A stretch of DNA of 64,000 nt from Neovahlkampfia damariscottae (Eukaryota > Heterolobosea > Selenaionea > Neovahlkampfiida > Neovahlkampfiidae): positions 1 to 64,000 of the forward strand of contig JABLTG010000078.1 of assembly GCA_016618085.1 (NCBI GenBank), written 5' to 3'. This document shows positions 23,157 to 35,304 of the stretch, piece by piece. The notes below the pieces were generated by a model that made no database searches, had not been told where the DNA came from, and was given only the letters and a program-made list of their open reading frames with translations. Position 1 is the stretch's first letter. Each line of letters begins with the position of its first letter. A program made the position numbers and the translations under genes.

Positions 23157-25496
23157 ATGCAAGAGTGCCGAAATTTGAACAACAAACCTCTTTTTTTTGA
23201 GGCTGTATATTATGACCGAAATACAAGAGAAGCATTTGAAGAATTTTTGGCCTCAGAATACAACCTGGAACCTTGGTAAAAAAAAAAAAAATTAAAAAAA
23301 AAAATCAGGGAATTTATCAAAGAATTTGATGATTATAAAACAAAACCACATACCACAGAAGAAACAATACAGAAAGCTTTAAGACTTATATCACTTTATA
23401 TAAATCCAGGAGCAAAAAAAGAACTAAACATTTCAAACACTTTAAAAAATGATGTTTTACATAAATTCAAAGAATGTGAACAAGAAAACTCAAAAGATAC
23501 TTGGTTATTTGAAGACTCTTTTGAAATGTTATTCAGTAAAATTAGAACAGTAGTTTATAATCAATTGGCTGTTGATTCATATCTTAGATTTGTTGATACT
23601 GAATATTATTTAAAACTAGAAGGAAAAAAGACAAATGAAGTTGTTGATTTATTACCTTTAAGAAATGAAGCAAAAGAGAGAAAAACATCAATTGTTGAAT
23701 CCTTAGTAGAAATGAGTTTAGATACAGGAGGATATTCATATTCAGATAGTGGTATTATACTTGATAATATAGATATACAGAGTGATGATAGTGGTGAAGA
23801 TGATAATAGTCAAATTATTGATGATGAAGAAATTCCAAAATTTAGGTAAAAAAAAAAAAAAAAAAAATTAAAATCAAATAGTCTTGATGAAATTATTAAA
23901 CATGAAGTTGGAAGAAAATATTTTGAAAAATATTTAGCAAGAAAATCAAATATACATTTCAAATTAGTTGATTTTTTGAATGAATATTATTTTTTTATTG
24001 AAATTTCAAAAGTACAAAGTGAAGATAGTTTGACTTGTGCTAATTTGTTACTTAAAAATTTTTTTCAAAATGAAAATTTTGTAAAGCAATTATTTTTGAT
24101 AGAAATGAATGCGTCAACAAATAAGATTGATTTTACAATGAAGAAATATTTAGAAGAAGTTCATAAAGAAATTAAATCCAATCAAATTTCATCTGATATA
24201 TTTGATCCAATAGCCAATACAATTTTATCATTTTTAGGATATTTATATGAAAGATTTATAGAATCAGATTCATATTCACAAATGCTTAAAGCAATTCATG
24301 ATTTTGAACAACTCAAAAATTTAAAAACGACAACATTAAATGGACCAATTGCAAAATATTTAAATGTCAAAGAAGAAGGTGAATTAATAAATTTGATAAA
24401 TCACTTAAGAAGTAAAAGTGGTATCAAAGGATATGGAACATTTCTTTATCAATTTAAAAAATATGAAAGATGTTTTAAAGGTTGTGAATTATTTAATTTT
24501 TTAAGGGATAATTTTTTCCTTGAAAAAGAAGAAATTTTTGAAGTTGCGAATCAATTAATTGAAGAAAGTTATTTACATCATATTTTAAACATAAAAACAT
24601 TTCAAAATGATAATAATATTTATAGATTTAGTGTTGATGATGATTGTAAAGTGTTAAATATGCATAAAAAATGGTCAGGTGCAATATCAAAAGGTGTATT
24701 GGTAACTCAAAAATTGATGAAGAATTTATTGGATTTACTTTCAAAATTTAAAGAAAATGGTATAGTAAATTATTCAGATTTAGGAAAATCAGATGAATTT
24801 AAAGATCATTGTAATGCTCTTGTTGAGTTACAATCAGTAAGTTATTTTCTTTTCAAAAATGAACTTACTTTCTAGTTACAAGTAGAAACATTTCAGGACT
24901 CAGAACAAGTTTGTGGTTTTTTAAATATTTTCAATTTATTATTGATTCATTCTTATATTTTAAATGGATCATTTAAAAATTCATTAGAAAAAACGAAATT
25001 TTATAGTTGCTATAAATATAATATTGGTGGATTATTATATTCATTAAACGATATTGAACATGGTATTTTAAAATGTAATACAGGTATTCCAGGATCAAAA
25101 CAAAAAGAATATTTTTCAAAAAATGATAAGAGATCAGATTATACTGTAAAATACAAAGATTTGAAAATTCATTTTTCATTGGAGTATACTCTGAAATCAT
25201 TTTCTAGAATTACAGTTTATACTCAAAATAACTATACAAATTTTTTAAATTTGTCGACTGCTTGTTTTATTGATCAAGAAGTTTCGATTAATCTTTCAAA
25301 GTATTCTGTTGAATTACCAACTATTTTTAAATGGTATTCAAATGAATTTGGTGACAAGTCGAGAAAAATGATGGCATTTGTGCGCAAATATTGCACAGAT
25401 TCAAAATTAAAAGATGCAATTGAAACTTTGATAAAAAATGATCAAAAATTTCATTTTAAATATTCCACTTATCAATGGTCAATAAATTCAGAATAA
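23157..25496 (+). CDS. RGS-RGS-DEP-DUF547 protein
   Basis: Four exons (23157-23275, 23309-23845, 23882-24836, 24876-25496; introns 33, 36 and 39 nt) give 743 aa. Residues about 10-135 form an RGS domain (PLFFEAVYYDRNTREAFEEF, FEMLFSKIRTVVYNQLAVDSYLRF). Residues about 220-330 form a second RGS-like domain (SLDEIIKHEVGRKYFEKYL, IFDPIANTILSFLGYLYERF). DEP follows at about 395-460 (YGTFLYQFKKYERCFKGCEL, EEIFEVANQLIEESYLHHI). A DUF547 domain ends the protein (FLNIFNLLLIHSYI, YKYNIGGLLYSLNDIEHGIL). RGS domains speed GTP hydrolysis by G-alpha; DEP usually targets membranes or receptors; the role of DUF547 is unknown. A G-gamma gene lies at 44126. CCAAT at 23114-23118. Confidence 0.8.
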
Positions 25497-25603
25497 AAAT
25501 CATTTTCAATTTTTTTTGTATCTTCCAGTATTTTTTTTGATCCAATCATTTGCTAGAATCAAACTTTTTAGAAGACTTTCCTTCAGAAGTGATTGTTGAG
25601 TCC

Positions 25604-28600
25604 ATGGGAAATTGTATATCTGAGTTATCTGTTGAAAATTTACAGAAATACATAGAAGAAGATTTAAAAGAGGATTTGAACATCAGGTATTTGTTCAGTT
25701 TATGTAATAACATCGAACAACTTTCAAATCAAGCAGTTTGTCAAGTAAACAAAAATAAACATCATTAAAACATAAATTAGATACCTATAAATAAATTACC
25801 ACCAGAATATAAATTCGAAAAAGAATCAAAATATCACGACGTTGTTATTCAAATTATTCCGAAAACAACGGAAGAAGAATCAAAAAAATTGAAAGAAATT
25901 TTATTATCATTTTTATCAAAATTATATTCATTTTCAAATGAAAACCAAAAAGAATTCACAATTCAAGTCAAAAAAGTTTTTTCTCCAAACCAACCTCCAA
26001 AATTAAAAAAAAATGAAAGTGTCAAATTTACAATAGATCCAGAAACAAAAGAGATTATTCAAGTTAAAGAAATTAAAGATATTGTTGAAAAGTTTGAATT
26101 AAAAAAATTAAAAAGAATCATTGATGAACAAATTTTATCAAAAAATTCAAATTTACCAACTCTTTATAATTTTTATGAAGGAAAATTTGGATTTTATTTA
26201 ATTTATGAATATCAACCTCATAGTTTAGATTCAATTTTAAAATTTTCAAAAAAATTAATTGATTCATCTCCTACAAAAAGAAAATTCGTTTTTTACCAAT
26301 TACACAAGGTAAAACTGATTCAATATCATTTTTAAAATTTAAAGTTCATTGAACATTGTCATGCTAAAGGAATTTCACATGGATATTTAACACCAAACTC
26401 AATTTTGGTGAATGAATATTTTTGGATTTTTATTACACACTTTCAATTGAATGAAATCAATGAAACAAAAAAAGAGAATAAATTAAAAAACAATGAAGAA
26501 TTAAAATCAAAATTTACATTAAAACAATCTTCCATTGATTTATCACAAGTCAAATTTGATTCAAAAAGTATTTTTTATGAAGGTGAAAAAGTCATCATTC
26601 CAAGAAGTTCTGGAGGATATTCATTTGGTAGAATTTTAGGTATTTCAAAAAAGAATGGATGGAAAGTGTTAATTTCAACTGATAATGATGAATATGCATG
26701 GAAGGATTTATTAGAAAGTTCAATTGGTAAAATACCATCAACTATTGCATTAGATGGAATTCAATCTTTTATAATGCTTTGGACAAGAGGTGAAATTACA
26801 AATTTTGATTATTTGATGATTTTAAATTCATTAGCAGGAAGAAGAAAAGGTGATTGGCAATACGCTCCAATATTTCCATGGTAATCAAAAGATATCTAAA
26901 TTTATGCAAAAAAAAAAGGGTTATTGATTTTAAAGGTCCAAAAAAAAATTGGAGAGATTTAACCAAAACAAAATACAGATTAACAAAAGGAGATCAAATG
27001 TTAGACTTTACCTATCACTCACCTGAACCACATCATATAACAGAGTTCTTATCAGAAATTACTTTTTTTATTTATCTGGCAAGAAGAACACCTGTTGATT
27101 TTTTAAAGAAATATGTTCGTTCAAATTTTGAACCAAGAGAATATCCAACATCTGTTGAAAGACTTTATGAATGGTCTCCTGATGAATTAATACCTGAATT
27201 TTATTCAGATCCAACAATATTCAAATCAATTCATAAAGATATGCCTGATTTAGAAGTACCAAGTTGGTGCACTGGCCCTGAAGATTTCATTAAACAACAT
27301 CGAGATTTATTAGAATCAGATTATGTTAGTAGAAATTTACATCATTGGATCGACTTAACATTTGGTTATAAATTAAGAGGAGAAGCAGCTGTAAATGCAA
27401 TGAATGTTCAATTAGAACCTGATACAAAATCACCAAATAGAACTGGTTTTGTTCAATTATTCAAATATCCACATCCAAAAAGAATTTGTTCAAGAAATGA
27501 ACAAGAAAAACTTGATTCATCATTTCAAAGAAGAGATACCTTTACATCAAGATCAACAAAAGATTTAAATAGAATATCAGGTACTCAACAACAACTTCAA
27601 ATACAAAATCTTAAAGGAACTGATTCAAAAAGACAATGGTCAAATTTATTTAGACAAGAAGGTGGAAAAGATTCATTAATTCCACTCCCATCACAAATTA
27701 TTTCAAATTTACATTTTCTAAGTCCACTACAGTCATATGAACAAACAATGAAATTTTCATCAACATATTATGGAAGATCAGAATATCATATTGTTGATTT
27801 ATTAAAAAAAAATCATTTACAAGAAATATTTACACAAGATGAATTATTTGCAGATGATTTATTTTCTTTAGGTATGATTAAACTTTTTTTAAATCACAAA
27901 CACTAGGTTGTATTCTTGCTGAAATGTATACATTTAAACCATTATTTACAACACAAAAATTAATGGCATATGTTGAAAGATCCAAAAATATAAATCATTC
28001 AATTGTTGAAGATATTCCATTTCAAGCAAGAGCTATAGTTGCTTCTTTAATTTCTTTAAAATATCCAAAAAAAACAAATTCATTAGAATGGAAAAGATTC
28101 TTTCCAAATTATTTTGAATCAGTTTTCAATTTTCTATCTGGATTTTATTCATTTTTAAATTCAAAAGATAAAATTCAATATTTTGAAGAAAATGAAGAAT
28201 TTATATTACAATTACCAATGGATGGATTTGAATTAGTTTTTTCACATGTTATTGGAATGATTATCGAATCAAAATCACTTTGGGAAAATGGAATTAAATT
28301 ATTAGCAAAAAGTGAATATTTAGGTGATAAAATATTTGAATCTGATGAATTAAAACAATTAATTTCAAAATTCATAAGAGATTGTTATGATTCAGGTTCA
28401 GAAAATGAAAATCTTCAAATGATATTATATTCATCTTCTATTGCTAAATTATCACATAAAATTGCAATTGAACCAAAAATATTTCTTGAACAAATATTAC
28501 CTTATTTTATTGATGCTCTTTCTTCAAACTCAGAAAAGATTTCAAAAATATCATCTGAAACAATTTATCATTTATGTTTAAATGATTTATCAACTCATTT

Positions 28601-30383
28601 TACTTTAACTCATATAATTGATCCAATTTTTATTAGATTGAATAGAAAGATTAATTATACCAATGATATGAATGTAAAATATCTTTATAAAACTTTATTA
28701 AATGTTGGTCATAAAATGGGATGTGCTTCTTTAAATTATTTTCTACCAAAGATATTTGATATTATAATAGAATCATTACAACAAGGAATTGATTCTTATC
28801 AAATGTTAAACTTTTTAAATGGAATTTTAAATATTTTATCATCATCAAAAGTTACATTAGCATTAGAATTATCCACTCAAAAGATTGTTAATATTTTTAA
28901 AAATTCTTTGAAATTTTCAATTGATTCATTTGAAAAATTTTCACAAATTTTTTCATTTTTATTTACAGTTTGTGAAATAAGAGTTAGAGTTGAATTAATA
29001 AGATCTTGTATTCCAAGTTTAACAATGATTTTTAGAACAAATGTTAATATACCAAAAGATATTTTAACAGATATTATATCAGCCAATAAAATTGATGAAG
29101 AAGAATTATTTGAAAAAATTGAAAATGGAAGAGGTTCAACTGTAAATTTAGTTTCTCTTTTAGAAAATGAAGAAGATTTAATTCAACAAGAACCTTATTC
29201 AGAAATTGATTTTTTAAAATGTTGTATGATGTATAAAATGTTATGTTGTGTTTTAGGTAATTCAGCAATGAGAGATGCAATTTCAACAAGTAAAATATAT
29301 GAAGATGAATTACAAGCAAATACAACAATCAATTCACCTTCAGAAAATTCAAAAAATGATGATTTATTTAAATTAGATTTTGAACAGAATTTTGATAATT
29401 ATTCATCATCAAATTCTTCTGATTGTTGGGTAATGTCTCAAAATTCAAAAATCAAAAATATTTTTAGAGGTGTTTTGGAAACAGAATTTGTTTCAAATCA
29501 ACTTGATTCAAATTTTAAAATTTTTGATATTTCAAAAGATGAAAAATACTTTTTGACAGGCTCAAAACAAAATTTAAAACTTTGGGAATTTGATCATGGA
29601 AAATATATTTACAATATAAATACTTCAAAAGAAGTTACAAAAACTGTATTTTGGGATAAGAAATGTTCATCAATTGTTTCATGTGCACAATCAATAATAA
29701 TGACTGATACAGAAACAGGTAATAATATCAATGTGTTGAAAAACTCATTCAATACATTTACACCAACTCATGATCCAAATTTAATTTTAACTGCAACAAA
29801 TGATGGATCTTTAAAATTTTATGATTTTAGAAGCAACAAAGAAACATGTGATTGGAAAATTGGATTACATTTATATGCCTTACCTTTGAGGCCTTCAATT
29901 AGATCACTATGTTATCATCCAAATAGTGACTTTGTTTCAATTGGTTTATCAACAGGTGTAATTTGTAATTTAGAAAAATATTCTGGATTTTTATTGGATA
30001 TGTTTTCTGCTCATTCAAAAGAAGTTTGTGATATTGTTCCTTATGGACCAAATCAATTTTTTAGTTGGACCAAATCAAGAAAAGAAGATAAGAATCCTGT
30101 TTCTTTGTGGAATTTATCTTCTTCTTCTCCTCAAATGATCACAGCATATTCTGGTATTTTGGATCCTTTAATTGATGTCGATTTGAAAGATGATCAAATT
30201 TTTGGTATTTCAAATAATTTCATTTACAAAGCAAATACTAAATTCCCTGAAAAGAATACACCTTTTGATGCTTACAAACCAAGTTTAAAAAAGAATGTTT
30301 CATTTACTGGTGTTAAATATATGCCATTGCATGAGTATTTAATCACATCTACTGATGAAGGAAAATTGAAAGTTTATTCATAA
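25604..30383 (+). CDS. WDR81-like protein (kinase-like, BEACH, WD40)
   Basis: Five exons (25604-25744, 25781-26308, 26345-26880, 26919-27871, 27907-30383; introns 35-38 nt) give 1544 aa. A kinase-like module (FYQLHKFIEHCHAKGISHGYLTPNSILVN) lacks the HRD Asp, so it is a pseudokinase. The BEACH domain (about 402-610) has WRDLTKTKYRLTKGD, EYPTSVERLYEWSPDELIPEF, MPDLEVPSWC and LHHWIDLTFGYKLRGEAAV, matching animal WDR81 closely. DLFSLGCILAEMY follows, then a helical region and C-terminal WD repeats (about 1170-1544). WDR81 works with WDR91 to restrain PI3P on endosomes and in aggregate clearance. MGNC at the start could be N-myristoylated (inference). CCAAT at 25542-25546. It ends 4 nt from the convergent RING gene. 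Confidence 0.88.
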
Positions 30384-30387
30384 ATTT

Positions 30388-33045
30388 TTATTTTTCTTCT
30401 TCTTCTTCTTCTTCTTCTTCCTTTAAATGAAAGAGTTTGAATGGGTGATCCAAAAGTGTAACTGTTTCATTTTCAATTGTTAAATCTGTTGAAAGAACAA
30501 TTGAATTTTTTGGTAATTCAATATTCAAATTTGTTAATGAACCAAAGTAATAGAAATTATCATCTTTCAATTCAATTTCTTTCAATAATTTTTCTGAATC
30601 TTTTCCTTTGTTTAAAATTCTTTGATAGAAATCAAATACATCTTCATCTTTCTTTTTTTTAAACTCTAATAATTTTGGACCATCTTTTTCGACACTAATT
30701 TCATCCACTGTATCAAGATTATCATCAACCAAATAAACAGTAGAAAGTGAAGATGAAAATAATAATGAAACATCAAACCAATTTGAAGGTAAAGATCTTG
30801 AACTCATCCAACTTTGGAATTTTTGAACACAAGTAGCAAGTAATGTAGATGAAGATGAAATAGAAATTCCACTTTTTTTACTTGGGATATTCATATTCAT
30901 AAATGTGATTGATAATTCATCAAGATCAATCATAGCACCTAAATTCATTTTTGCATTTCCACTTAAACGACATGAATCAATTAAGATTGAATCATAAGGA
31001 CCTGGTCCTTTTAAGTCTTTTGTTTTGTAAGAAATTCCAACATGTGCATCTCCCATATTTTCAAATGGAATTGAATTAAAAGCCAAAGTTGATAAAACTA
31101 TATATTTCAAACCATTTGAATTTTTCATTTTCAATTTTGGAATATTGAATCTTACAAATTCTGAAGCACCTTTTGGAGCATCTGTGATATCTCCTGAATG
31201 AAACATTGTATGATTAAATCCTTCTAAACGAGTATAATCACACAATTGATTTGAATATTCAAAATTTGATGTTAATCCAAAAACAGATAAATCTAAATCA
31301 ACTCTTTCTGAACCATTCTTCCAATAAGTGAAAAATACAACTTCACAATCATCTTTTAATATGATATCTTTATCAAAATAATATTTATCTCCACGATTTG
31401 CAGGGATTTTGTTCAAATTTAAAATTGGTTCTTGAATTTTTCCTTTTGGAATATGAACATCTTTTAATCTTGAATCAAGAATACATATTTTTTCATTTTC
31501 TTTTTTATCTTGTTCAATTTTTGAAAATATAACTTTTAATGTTTCATCTAATAATAATTGATGATTTTCATTAAATTCTTTATAAACTAATTTTTCTTCA
31601 TTTTTATTTGAAGTAAAATGAAATGTTCCAAATTTTGTAAAGAAGTGACGTTCTTTGTTATATGATGAAAGTACATTCTTTAATTCAATTAATTGTTCAA
31701 ATTTTAATTTTTTTAAAATAAATTCTAAGAAATTTTTGAATTGTTTTTTTTCTTCATCTTTTTTGAGTTTAAATTCACAACAAATTCTAATTCCATTTCT
31801 AAAAAATAAACCAGGTTGTTTTTTAAAGAATTCAAAAATTTTTAAATCTTCATTTTTTATAAATTCATCAATAAGATATTGATTTGATTTAAATGGATAT
31901 TTTTCATTTCCATAAATATAAGATCCAATTTTTGATAAATTTTCGTATTCTTTTTTTTTAAATTTTTTTTCCTTTAAAATATGGAAATTTTTGAATAATT
32001 TTTGCCAAATGATTTCGTGTTGTTGAAATTCTCCGCAAATATCTGAATTAATTTCAAATGAATTTATAATTTTAATAATGCTCTTTTTATAAAATTTGTT
32101 TAATTTCATTTCAATAGGTTTTGATGTTTCAGCAGCTTCGCCTTTTAAAACTGAAAGAAATCTAAGAAGTTTATTTGGTGATTTTATATATTTAATCATC
32201 AATTCTGAAACTTTTTTTTTTGCATTTTCATCATTTTTTGTTTGAGGTTTTGGTGAGTATAACTTCAAACAAAATTGACCAATAAAATAAAAAACTAATT
32301 CTTCGTTTGAAAATTTCTTTTGATTATTAAAAGCATTTAAAACAACATCAACATCATAATATTGAATTAATGTTTTAATTTCATTCATATTGGAAAGGTT
32401 TAATTTTCCTGTTCCCATTGAAAATAAAGAACGTAATCTTTTTTGAATAAACGAATCAAAATCATATATTAAATTTAATTTTTTGGTGACTTTTTTTTCT
32501 TTAATTTTTTCTTCTTCATCAACATTTTTGTTTTGAATTTCTGATTTTAAAAATAAACTAATATTTTTTGTTCTACAAAATGGACATTGTGATGAAGATA
32601 ATTTTGAAAAACATTCTTCACAAATTGAATGAGAACATGAAGTAATATGTTTTGCTTCGTTATCAAAACAGATATAACATTCATCTGATTCTAAAGATAT
32701 TTGTTGAATTCTTTTTAAAAGTTGTTCATCTTCAATTGAATCTAAATATTCTTGAAATGTTTTATAATCTCTTTGTTCGAAAAATGAACCATTTAAAATA
32801 TCTTTTTCAATTTGGGAAACAAATTTTGATTGTTGTAAAATGAATTTACTAGCTTGTTCGATTATTTCTGGGTATTGTTTAAATTTTTGAAGGTCTTTGA
32901 TCTCGTATCTTAATAATAAATGAAATAGTAAACTTTCTGTTGAAACTGACACTTCTTTTACTTGTTTTGCATTTTTTGGAATAATTAAAGTGTTGAAGTC
33001 TAGAAAATAAAATTTTTGAAGTTCTTCTTTGATGTTGTTGTTCAT
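30388..33045 (-). CDS. RING-finger protein with TerD-like C-terminal domain
   Basis: This intronless gene of 885 aa has a RING finger at about 123-159 (CYICFDNE, SCSHSICEECF, SQCPFC), then a long charged helical region. A C-terminal domain (about 560-770) resembles TerD: RGDKYYFDKDIIL, GSERVDLDLSVFGLT, HTMFHSGDITDAPKGASEFV, GLKYIVLSTLAFN and DLDELSITFMNMNI. The order RING / helical middle / TerD-like is what I know from a bacterial family (MXAN_6230/SCO0854-type RING proteins), so this may be a eukaryotic relative or a transfer from bacteria (inference). Likely a ubiquitin ligase. The tail ends in a run of Glu (EEEEEEEEK). CCAAT at 33067-33071. Confidence 0.65.
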   Translation of the reverse strand: MNNNIKEELQKFYFLDFNTLIIPKNAKQVKEVSVSTESLLFHLLLRYEIKDLQKFKQYPEIIEQASKFILQQSKFVSQIEKDILNGSFFEQRDYKTFQEYLDSIEDEQLLKRIQQISLESDECYICFDNEAKHITSCSHSICEECFSKLSSSQCPFCRTKNISLFLKSEIQNKNVDEEEKIKEKKVTKKLNLIYDFDSFIQKRLRSLFSMGTGKLNLSNMNEIKTLIQYYDVDVVLNAFNNQKKFSNEELVFYFIGQFCLKLYSPKPQTKNDENAKKKVSELMIKYIKSPNKLLRFLSVLKGEAAETSKPIEMKLNKFYKKSIIKIINSFEINSDICGEFQQHEIIWQKLFKNFHILKEKKFKKKEYENLSKIGSYIYGNEKYPFKSNQYLIDEFIKNEDLKIFEFFKKQPGLFFRNGIRICCEFKLKKDEEKKQFKNFLEFILKKLKFEQLIELKNVLSSYNKERHFFTKFGTFHFTSNKNEEKLVYKEFNENHQLLLDETLKVIFSKIEQDKKENEKICILDSRLKDVHIPKGKIQEPILNLNKIPANRGDKYYFDKDIILKDDCEVVFFTYWKNGSERVDLDLSVFGLTSNFEYSNQLCDYTRLEGFNHTMFHSGDITDAPKGASEFVRFNIPKLKMKNSNGLKYIVLSTLAFNSIPFENMGDAHVGISYKTKDLKGPGPYDSILIDSCRLSGNAKMNLGAMIDLDELSITFMNMNIPSKKSGISISSSSTLLATCVQKFQSWMSSRSLPSNWFDVSLLFSSSLSTVYLVDDNLDTVDEISVEKDGPKLLEFKKKKDEDVFDFYQRILNKGKDSEKLLKEIELKDDNFYYFGSLTNLNIELPKNSIVLSTDLTIENETVTLLDHPFKLFHLKEEEEEEEEEK

Positions 33046-33189
33046 TTTTTGTGGAGGAAAGTTTGACCAATGATTTTAAGATGTTGAGATATTTATTAAC
33101 AAAAATGTTGAAGGTTCAATTTTTCGAAGAATGAAAAACTCTCAAACTGTTCAAAAAAATATAATGGACCTTGAATAGAAAAACAATTC

Positions 33190-34216
33190 TGAAAACACAA
33201 AAAAATTTATTCAAAACAATTTTAAATTATATTGATTCTTCACAAGACATCACTGAAAATGTTTTAAAATCTCTTGAACTTTATAAAGCTTCACTTCAAA
33301 AAGATTGAAGTTTGAAACATTAGGTTATTTTTGGAAAAAAATGAAGAAGTTGAAGAATTACAAGGATCTTTTTAAAAGGAATGATTACAAGACAAAGAAC
33401 TGGTATTGAAAAATTAGATCAACAAGCAAAACAATATCCAATTTTAAAATGTTTTTCAAAAAAATGTGGAAAAGCTGTTCCAAACAAGGATTTGAATGGC
33501 ATTTTTTGTAACTTTTACGAGATTGTTTTCAGCTACTTTCAATGTGAAAGAATTGAATTTCCAAGATAAAGTCAAATTATTATTACCTGGAGTTGATTAT
33601 TTCAATACAAATCTTCGTCATAATAACGCAGAACAAGTAATATCTCAACAAGATTTTCGTGTTCTTGCTACTGAAGATATCAAAAAAGGTGAACAAATTT
33701 ATTTGAAGTATTGGAAAGTTAAAACCAAATGAACTTTTACTTTTGACTTATGGATTTTGTGATGAATCAAATCCAAATTTATATTTGAAGTTGGTGATTA
33801 TTTCGTTCAAAAATTTGAATCACTTCCAAATGATGAAGAAAAATCACGTTTTGAAAAAATTTTAAAAAAATTTGAATTATTTGGATTTCAATATATTAGA
33901 TTAGATTTAGATCCAGAAAGTACTTCAACCAGAATTTTTAAAATTATTGCGCGCTTTTCATTTATCTATTGACCAATTAGAGAAACTTATTGATTTAGAT
34001 TTTATTTCCAATCAAATTGAAAAAGAAGTTTTAAAAGATGCAATTGAAATCATTGAATCGAATTTAAGTACTCAACTTCATTAAAACAAGATATTGATTT
34101 GTTAAAAAAATTTCAAAGGAAATTCGAACCAAAAATGTGCGTTATTTTTAAGAAAAGAAGAAAAACTAATATTGGAAAATTTTATTAACTACTTGAAGCA
34201 TAAAATTTCAAATTGA
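33190..34216 (+). pseudogene. SET-domain lysine methyltransferase pseudogene (SETD6/RuBisCO-LSMT type)
   Basis: Fragments in different frames add up to the second half of a SET methyltransferase. They include GVDYFNTNLRHNNAEQ with EDIKKGEQIYLKY (about 33590-33710), then PNELLLLTYGFCDESNPN in another frame (about 33725-33780). Segments resembling the C-terminal substrate-binding domain follow (FHLSIDQLEKLIDLDFI; CALFLRKEEKLILENFINYL up to TGA 34214-34216). At least four frame changes and stops occur where no 25-48-nt GT-AG intron could remove them, including a one-base shift inside the YLKYGK-type motif at about 33710. The host gene is therefore dead. The end abuts the stop of Aurora kinase with no gap. 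The parental functional copy is not in the window. Confidence 0.75.
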
Positions 34217-35152
34217 TTATTTTGCATATTTTTGAATCCAACTATGATCTTTAACGTATGAAAGTTTCATTCTCTCTTTTGGATTTTTCATTAATAACTT
34301 TCTTATTAAATCTCTTGCATCAAGTGATACATGAACTGGAAAACGTAAATCTATATTCACAATTCTTTTATATGTATCTTGAGGTTCAGTTGCCAAGAAT
34401 GGAGGTTGTCCAACTAAAAATTCATAACATAATACTCCCAATGTCCATAAATCAACAGCATGATCATGTTCTTTTCCTTCAATCATTTCAGGTGGTAAAT
34501 AATCAAGTGTTCCACATAATGTTTTTCTTCTATCTGTTGGAGCATGAACTGACCATCCAAAATCAGCGATTTTAATTTCTCCTGTTGAGTCTAAAAGTAA
34601 ATTTTCTGGTTTAATATCTCTATGAATGACGTGTTTACAGTGTAAATAATCTAATGCTTCAGCTAATGACTTGATATAACGTGCTGTTTGGTCTTCAGGA
34701 AACTTTCCAACTTTGGATAAAATTTTATACAATTCACCTTGAGCAGCGTATTCTAATATAAGGTAAACTCTTTTTTTATCATAGAAATAACCATAAAGTC
34801 TTAATATATTTGGATGTCTGAGATGACTTTGAATTTCAATTTCTCTTCTAAGTTGATGTTCAACTCCTTCTTTTTTTAATTGTTCTTTCATCAGCACCTT
34901 TAAAGCTACTACAAATTTTGTACTTTTTTCTCTTGCTAAATATACACTTCCAAATTTTCCTCTTCCTAATGGTTTTCCAATTTCAAAGTTTGAAATGTCC
35001 CAGGTGATTTTTGGTTTCACCTTCTTTGGTATTTCTTCGACTTGTATCCAATTTTCTTTATTTTCTATTTGGTCTTTGGTTGACATTTGCACTTGCACTT
35101 CCTTATTGTTTGAAAAACCGTTAACTGTTGGCGCGTAACCAATCAAATTCAT
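34217..35152 (-). CDS. Aurora-type protein kinase
   Basis: This intronless kinase has 311 aa. All hallmarks are present: [46 protein letters not shown] and the activation segment [16 protein letters not shown] with the activating Thr. DFGWSVH and LDYLPPEM are diagnostic for Aurora, which controls spindle and chromosome passenger functions in mitosis. Only about 50 residues precede the kinase domain. A CCAAT box (35139-35143) lies inside this reading frame 9 nt after the first ATG. Promoter spacing elsewhere suggests that translation really begins at the second ATG (35086, [13 protein letters not shown]), giving 289 aa. Confidence 0.92.
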   Translation of the reverse strand: MNLIGYAPTVNGFSNNKEVQVQMSTKDQIENKENWIQVEEIPKKVKPKITWDISNFEIGKPLGRGKFGSVYLAREKSTKFVVALKVLMKEQLKKEGVEHQLRREIEIQSHLRHPNILRLYGYFYDKKRVYLILEYAAQGELYKILSKVGKFPEDQTARYIKSLAEALDYLHCKHVIHRDIKPENLLLDSTGEIKIADFGWSVHAPTDRRKTLCGTLDYLPPEMIEGKEHDHAVDLWTLGVLCYEFLVGQPPFLATEPQDTYKRIVNIDLRFPVHVSLDARDLIRKLLMKNPKERMKLSYVKDHSWIQKYAK

Positions 35153-35230
35153 TTATTCAAATCATTTCCTAAAGTTAAAATAATGAATTTATTTTTTCGA
35201 TTTATTTTTTAAAAAGATTTAACAGCAAGT

Positions 35231-35304
35231 GCTCGGATAGTTCAGTTGGTTAGAATGCGACCTTAACACGGTCGAGGTCGCGAGTTCGATCCTCGCTTCG
35301 AGTA
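35231..35304 (+). tRNA. tRNA-Val(AAC)
   Basis: A 74-nt cloverleaf: acceptor GCTCGGA/TTCGAGT with discriminator A, D-arm with GTTCAGTTGGTTAGAAT, anticodon stem CGACC/GGTCG around loop TTAACAC (anticodon AAC, Val), and T-arm GCGAG-TTCGATC-CTCGC. There is no intron. A run of 11 T (35309-35319) forms the Pol III terminator. An identical copy lies inverted at 45572-45645. Confidence 0.95.
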
